Positions 60,442 to 64,000 of a stretch of 64,000 nt of DNA are shown here, in pieces. The stretch's first letter is position 1. Each line of letters starts with the position of its first letter. Source of the DNA: Vibrio sp. Y2-5 (GTDB lineage Bacteria; Pseudomonadota; Gammaproteobacteria; Enterobacterales; Vibrionaceae). The notes beneath the pieces were generated by a model. That model saw only the letters and a program-made list of their open reading frames with translations, made no database searches and was not told where the DNA came from. The translations under genes and the position numbers were made by a program. The stretch spans positions 186,001-250,000 of the forward strand of contig NZ_JACVEG010000002.1 of assembly GCF_014596725.1 (NCBI RefSeq). The letters run 5' to 3'.

Positions 60442-60585
60442 TCCAGCTTTCCCTAGCACAACATTTTGTAAAGATAGATGATTTCTACTTCTCATAAGTT
60501 GGAATTAGCCGAACAGATCCTTTGGTTCTTATGGTACAGTTCGCATCACGACTGCACTTGTACGATCATTGAACGCCTAAACATC

Positions 60586-61509
60586 ATGCTAAACCCCAAG
60601 CTTATTACCTTACTTCCTGATTTAGCGACATTTATCTTAATTGTAAATGAAGGCAGTTTTACCGCTGCTGCTCACAAGTTAGGCGTTACTCCGTCCGCGT
60701 TAAGTAAACTTATTACTCGTTTAGAGCAAGCTTTGTCTGTAAAGCTGTTCGAACGCACCACAAGGAAGCTGCTCATTACTCAGGCAGGTCAGAAAATTTA
60801 TGACCAGTGTCTGGTGATGATGAATGCCGCGCAGCAGGCAGTAGAACTTTCAAGCTCTGATCATACCGAGGCAGCAGGCACTCTCACCATTGCCGCACCA
60901 GAGGCGTTCCTGAATTCCGTGTTGCAACCATTGGTGGTTCCGTTTTTAAAACAATATCCAGAGATCAAACTCAGACTTCGTGCCGCAGATGGCGAAATAG
61001 ATCTGTTCAAACACAATGTCGATGTCGCCTTTAAACTGACCGATAAGCCGGATGAAAACTTGGTGCTCAAAGAACTGGCGAAAACCAACTTGGTGTTGTG
61101 TGCCAGCCCTGATTACCTCAAGCAGAGAGGCGTACCCAAACATCCTACGGATCTTTCCCAGCACGATTGCCTCTACCTTGCAGAGACAGAACATGACCAT
61201 GTCTGGAGTTTTCTTAAAGATGACGAGTTTCACACAGTAGCTGTCACAGGACGTTTCGCGGTTAACCAATCACAAATCCGTTTAAACGGTGCGAAAAACG
61301 GTTTGGGTATCGGAATATTCCATGATTTCGTCGTCCAAGATGCGATTGCCAACGGCGAAGTGGTGCAACTGCTACAAGAGTGGACGATTAAGAGTAACTA
61401 TCATGGCGCGATTGCTATGCAGTATGCGCAAACCAAGTACATGCCAGCTCGATTGAGAGTCTTTATTGATTACGCGCTGGAGCATTTGCGTCCAAAGCTC
61501 AACCGCTGA
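60586..61509 (+). CDS. LysR-family transcriptional regulator
   Basis: A 307-residue LysR protein. Winged helix: LITLLPDLATFILIVNEGSF, TPSALSKLITRLEQALSVKLFERTTRKL. The effector domain includes GTLTIAAPEAFLNSVLQPLV and ASPDYLKQRGVPKHPTDLSQHDCL. The ATG at 60586 is preferred over an upstream frame start at 60478 that would overlap the HD-GYP leader. It is followed 17 bases later by a VOC-family gene on the same strand, so the pair is probably one operon. Its target is unknown. Confidence 0.9.
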   Translation: MLNPKLITLLPDLATFILIVNEGSFTAAAHKLGVTPSALSKLITRLEQALSVKLFERTTRKLLITQAGQKIYDQCLVMMNAAQQAVELSSSDHTEAAGTLTIAAPEAFLNSVLQPLVVPFLKQYPEIKLRLRAADGEIDLFKHNVDVAFKLTDKPDENLVLKELAKTNLVLCASPDYLKQRGVPKHPTDLSQHDCLYLAETEHDHVWSFLKDDEFHTVAVTGRFAVNQSQIRLNGAKNGLGIGIFHDFVVQDAIANGEVVQLLQEWTIKSNYHGAIAMQYAQTKYMPARLRVFIDYALEHLRPKLNR

Positions 61510-61526
61510 CACGCTAAGAGGACATC

Positions 61527-61913
61527 ATGTTAAAACGAATTCATCACGCTGCGATTATTTGCTCTGACTATCCCCGCTCAAAAGCCTTCTATGTGGATGT
61601 TCTCGGGCTGGAAGTCATTGCTGAGAATTACCGGGAAGCGCGCGACTCTTACAAGCTAGATTTAGCATTGCCAGATGGTTCACAAATCGAGTTGTTCTCA
61701 TTTCCTGACGCGCCGAAAAGACCAAGCTATCCAGAAGCACAAGGCTTACGTCATCTTGCCTTCTGTGTGGATGATGTCTCAGCCGCCAAGAAGAAGCTTG
61801 AACAGCAAGGCGTAGAAGTTGAACCGATAAGAGTGGATGAGTTTACGGGCAAACAGTATACCTTCTTCGCAGATCCTGACGGCATGCCATTGGAACTGTA
61901 CCAGAGCGAATAA
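61527..61913 (+). CDS. VOC-family (glyoxalase-like) protein, YaeR/GloA2 type
   Basis: A 128-residue vicinal-oxygen-chelate fold protein. Metal-binding positions are in IHHAAIICSDY (His), RDSYKLDLALPDGSQIELFSFP (Glu), GLRHLAFCVDD (His) and FFADPDGMPLELYQSE (Glu). The wording YREARDSYKLDLALP and PKRPSYPEAQGLRHLAF matches E. coli YaeR closely. Members may act on glyoxals or related electrophiles, but YaeR's substrate is not settled. It has a GAGGACATC ribosome-binding region and lies directly after the LysR gene. A strong terminator follows. Confidence 0.92.
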   Translation: MLKRIHHAAIICSDYPRSKAFYVDVLGLEVIAENYREARDSYKLDLALPDGSQIELFSFPDAPKRPSYPEAQGLRHLAFCVDDVSAAKKKLEQQGVEVEPIRVDEFTGKQYTFFADPDGMPLELYQSE

Positions 61914-61935
61914 CAGCCTCAGTAATAAGTGTTTA

Positions 61936-61972
61936 AAAAGGCGTTAAGTGTGACCACTCAACGCCTTTTTTA
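61936..61972. terminator. Bidirectional terminator between the VOC gene and ask
   Basis: Stem AAAAAGGCGTT with AACGCCTTTTT, extended by AGTG/CACT around a TGAC loop. T runs on both strands serve both convergent genes. Confidence 0.92.
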
Positions 61973-61998
61973 TAAGACTCGTTTTGTATCTAAACAAG

Positions 61999-63423
61999 TT
62001 AAGCCGCTTTTACTGAAGGTTTTGACTCTTCTTTCTGAGCAATTAACTTCTGGTGCAAGGCACAAATGGCGCTGTTGTAGTCACTGTCTTCGACCACGAA
62101 TTGCACGTTAACATTACGCATTGAAGAATACGCTGCCATAGGTGTCACGTCTGCTTTATCCAACGCCTGCATACCTAAACTCAATGCGGTATTGGTATTG
62201 ATTGATGCGCCAATTGCAGAGATCAGGGCCACCATTTTTCCTGAAATAGATGCGTTCGGATAACGTTTTTCAGCTTTATAAAGCACCTCATTGAGGTTCT
62301 CAGAACTGCCGCTGAGGAAATAGGTCATTGAGTTGGCGTTCATCTCTTTTCCAACTAGGTGCACTTTAGCTTCCGCGATGACTTCCATCAGTTCATAACT
62401 TACGTTGTCCACATTACCGACCATGCTTTGATCAAACATATGCAGGGCAAACACTTTATTTCGACCCGCAATGATCTCAACCTTGTTATCTTCAGGCTGA
62501 TGATGGTTAGAAATCAGTGTGCCACCATGTGCCGGTTCGAAAGTATTTTTCACTCGCAGTTCAATACCTTGTTTACGAAGACCCGCAGCAGCGTTCGGGT
62601 GAATCGCTTCCATTCCCAAGTTAGCTAATTGGTCTGCAACATCGAAGTTGGTTAACCCCATCGGGCGCACTTTATCTGGGCCAACGACACGAGGGTCTGC
62701 CGAACTTAAGTGATACTCTTTATGAATGATCGCTTGATCCGCATTAGTCAGCGCTGCAATACGGCTAAAGGTCATTTCGCTGTAACCGCGATCATAAGTT
62801 TTCATTAAGCCTTCGTCACAGTAGGCATAACCAGTCACAATCGGTAGCTCGGTTTGCACATCGATATCTTCAAACGCTTTCTGAATAACCTCATCAAGCG
62901 AACCCTGAGCACCGTTGCTCCAGCCAGACAAATCCACAAAACGCGCATTAACGCCTAATGTTTTGAGCTTTAACGCCGTGTTATAGGCACTGTGCGCCTC
63001 ACCAATTGAGGAAAGAAACTCTCTTACTTGTGGCAAATAATGACGCAAAGAAAACTGACCATACTGGCAGGTTTCCAAAATATTGCTAATGCAGTTTACT
63101 GCTTCTGAAATTCGAGAGCGAATGAACTTATCTGCGCGCAATCGACTCATAGGATCGGCGAACAAGTTCTCGTTTATCATCAACATACGTTGCTCAAGTT
63201 CGTATATTGCCTCACGCCAAGCGTCATCTCGTTTGGCGATCATTTTGTAGATACCTGACTTACCTGTGCGTTTGCACTCAAGCAGCGCGTCAGTCATCCC
63301 TGAATAAGCCGATACAACAAATACTCGACCGTATGGATTGCTCGGTTTTAGCAGAATATTATCAAGAACTGCGTCAAACGCAGACATAGAAGTACCACCG
63401 ATTTTCTCTACGGTGTAATACAT
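61999..63423 (-). CDS. ask: Ectoine-specific aspartate kinase
   Basis: A 474-residue aspartokinase that makes aspartyl phosphate for ectoine synthesis. N-terminal VEKIGGTSMSAFDAV is the amino-acid kinase signature, with FVVSAYSGMTDAL, and YDRGYSEMTFSRIAAL (equivalent to the usual GRGGSD region), and two C-terminal ACT domains (from about 335: MFDQSMVGNVDNVSYEL; SLGMQALDKADVTPMAAY). The Ask_Ect type is usually insensitive to lysine or threonine feedback. ATG 63423 follows GAGGAGA at ideal spacing. It lies last in ectABC-ask, 93 bases after ectC with a hairpin in the gap. Confidence 0.94.
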   Translation of the reverse strand: MYYTVEKIGGTSMSAFDAVLDNILLKPSNPYGRVFVVSAYSGMTDALLECKRTGKSGIYKMIAKRDDAWREAIYELEQRMLMINENLFADPMSRLRADKFIRSRISEAVNCISNILETCQYGQFSLRHYLPQVREFLSSIGEAHSAYNTALKLKTLGVNARFVDLSGWSNGAQGSLDEVIQKAFEDIDVQTELPIVTGYAYCDEGLMKTYDRGYSEMTFSRIAALTNADQAIIHKEYHLSSADPRVVGPDKVRPMGLTNFDVADQLANLGMEAIHPNAAAGLRKQGIELRVKNTFEPAHGGTLISNHHQPEDNKVEIIAGRNKVFALHMFDQSMVGNVDNVSYELMEVIAEAKVHLVGKEMNANSMTYFLSGSSENLNEVLYKAEKRYPNASISGKMVALISAIGASINTNTALSLGMQALDKADVTPMAAYSSMRNVNVQFVVEDSDYNSAICALHQKLIAQKEESKPSVKAA

Positions 63424-63477
63424 GATGTCTCCTCTTCTCGTTGGGTTAAAAGTCACTTCTTATTTTTTTCGAATTAT

Positions 63478-63501
63478 CTCCTTCCTCCATTGAGGAAGGA
63501 G
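63478..63501 (-). promoter_or_regulatory. Intercistronic hairpin between ectC and ask
   Basis: Perfect 10-bp stem CTCCTTCCTC/GAGGAAGGAG with a 4-base loop, in the ectC-ask gap. No T run follows, so it is more likely an mRNA processing or stability element than a terminator. Confidence 0.7.
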
Positions 63502-63516
63502 AAGAGGCGCGCTGAT

Positions 63517-63903
63517 TTATTCAACAATCGGGTAAACACCGTCTTTGTCGTGGGTTTCCGCACCGGTTAGCGGTGGATTAAACACACACGCCATCACCAT
63601 ATCTGCACCGTCATAAGCACGTAAGAAGTGCTCATCATGCTTATCGAGAATGTATAAGGTACCTGGCTTGATCGGATAAGTTTCACCACCGACCACTTCT
63701 ATTTCACCTTCACCCGACATGCAGTACACAGACTCAAGGTGATTCTTGTAATGAATATGCGTTTCAGTGCCTTTGTAAATGTTGGTGATGTGAAACGAAA
63801 AGCCCATTTGGTCATCTTTCAGCAGCATGCGTACACTTTCCCAAGTTTCAGCTACAACTCGACGTTCACTCTGACGACATTCATCTAGTGTTCTTACAAT
63901 CAT
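63517..63903 (-). CDS. ectC: L-ectoine synthase
   Basis: A 128-residue cupin that closes N-gamma-acetyl-diaminobutyrate to ectoine, the main compatible solute of halophilic bacteria. Typical start [16 protein letters not shown], metal-binding region [23 protein letters not shown], and C-terminal [16 protein letters not shown]. The length matches the family (about 130). It lies 9 bases after the ectB stop and upstream of ask. In vibrios the operon is induced by salt and repressed by CosR; the promoter lies outside this window. Confidence 0.97.
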   Translation of the reverse strand: MIVRTLDECRQSERRVVAETWESVRMLLKDDQMGFSFHITNIYKGTETHIHYKNHLESVYCMSGEGEIEVVGGETYPIKPGTLYILDKHDEHFLRAYDGADMVMACVFNPPLTGAETHDKDGVYPIVE

Positions 63904-63912
63904 GACTTTTCC

Positions 63913-64000
63913 TTATGACGCTTTTTTAATGTATTGAGATGCGATGTTTTCAACTGCTTGGGTGAAAATAGTTAAGCCTTGCTCAAGCTCAGACTCACTG
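63913..64000 (-). CDS. ectB: Diaminobutyrate-2-oxoglutarate aminotransferase EctB, C-terminal end
   Basis: The last 28 codons of a gene cut by the right edge: SESELEQGLTIFTQAVENIA and then SQYIKKAS and a TAA. The place directly before ectC, and the helix pattern EQGLTIFTQAVENI typical of the EctB C-terminus, support the call. EctB is the PLP aminotransferase making diaminobutyrate from aspartate semialdehyde. AAGG immediately after the stop serves ectC. Confidence 0.88.
   Translation of the reverse strand, partial: SESELEQGLTIFTQAVENIASQYIKKAS

Overview
The window looks like part of a Vibrio genome, most likely a member of the Harveyi clade or a close relative. Moderate GC with AT-rich intergenic stretches, ynjBCD-ynjF next to a cyanide-insensitive-type bd oxidase, kbl-tdh, an ectoine operon with its own aspartokinase, and a bcs cellulose operon fit that group. 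NadE and kbl-tdh sit on chromosome 2 in several vibrios, so a secondary-chromosome location is plausible but is inference. No rRNA, tRNA or CRISPR array was seen.

Layout. 1-9.4 kb: NAD synthesis pair (NadD-like and nadE, divergent), a Dcu-type C4-dicarboxylate carrier, a CSS-EAL c-di-GMP phosphodiesterase, then ynjB-ynjC-ynjD-ynjF. 9.4-13.7 kb: cioAB-type bd oxidase with an unlisted 42-residue small subunit, divergent from a MocR regulator. 13.9-23.6 kb: a beta-glucan locus made of a secreted GH3 enzyme, a dCache chemoreceptor, a GH16 lipoprotein, a lipoprotein with two copies of a binding-like domain, and two convergent paralogous LacI regulators. 23.9-34.3 kb: cellulose operon in the order orf124-bcsQ-bcsA-bcsB-bcsC-bcsZ. 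34.7-41.1 kb: beta-glucoside PTS locus with two divergent arms and a BglG-type antiterminator; the leader of one arm carries two complete antiterminator/terminator switches in tandem.

41.1-51.5 kb is the most accessory part: a decayed copy of a GGDEF-hemerythrin gene, a CMD-family/LysR pair, a Ser-type sulfatase with its radical-SAM maturase and LysR regulator, two unrecognised genes, the 3' end of a tyrosine integrase, an intact GGDEF-hemerythrin cyclase, and five short G-rich repeats, four of them spaced 10-11 bp apart. 51.5-64 kb: threonine catabolism (kbl-tdh), a sigma-54-type aldehyde dehydrogenase/AcoR unit, an HD-GYP protein with a large insertion, a LysR/VOC pair, and the 3' part of ectABC-ask, cut by the right edge.

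Two themes tie the region together. One is beta-linked glucans: their degradation, sensing and uptake next to cellulose synthesis. The other is c-di-GMP: an EAL enzyme, the PilZ domain of BcsA, a hemerythrin-coupled cyclase and an HD-GYP enzyme all lie within 60 kb. All functional statements are from reading motifs; no database search was run.
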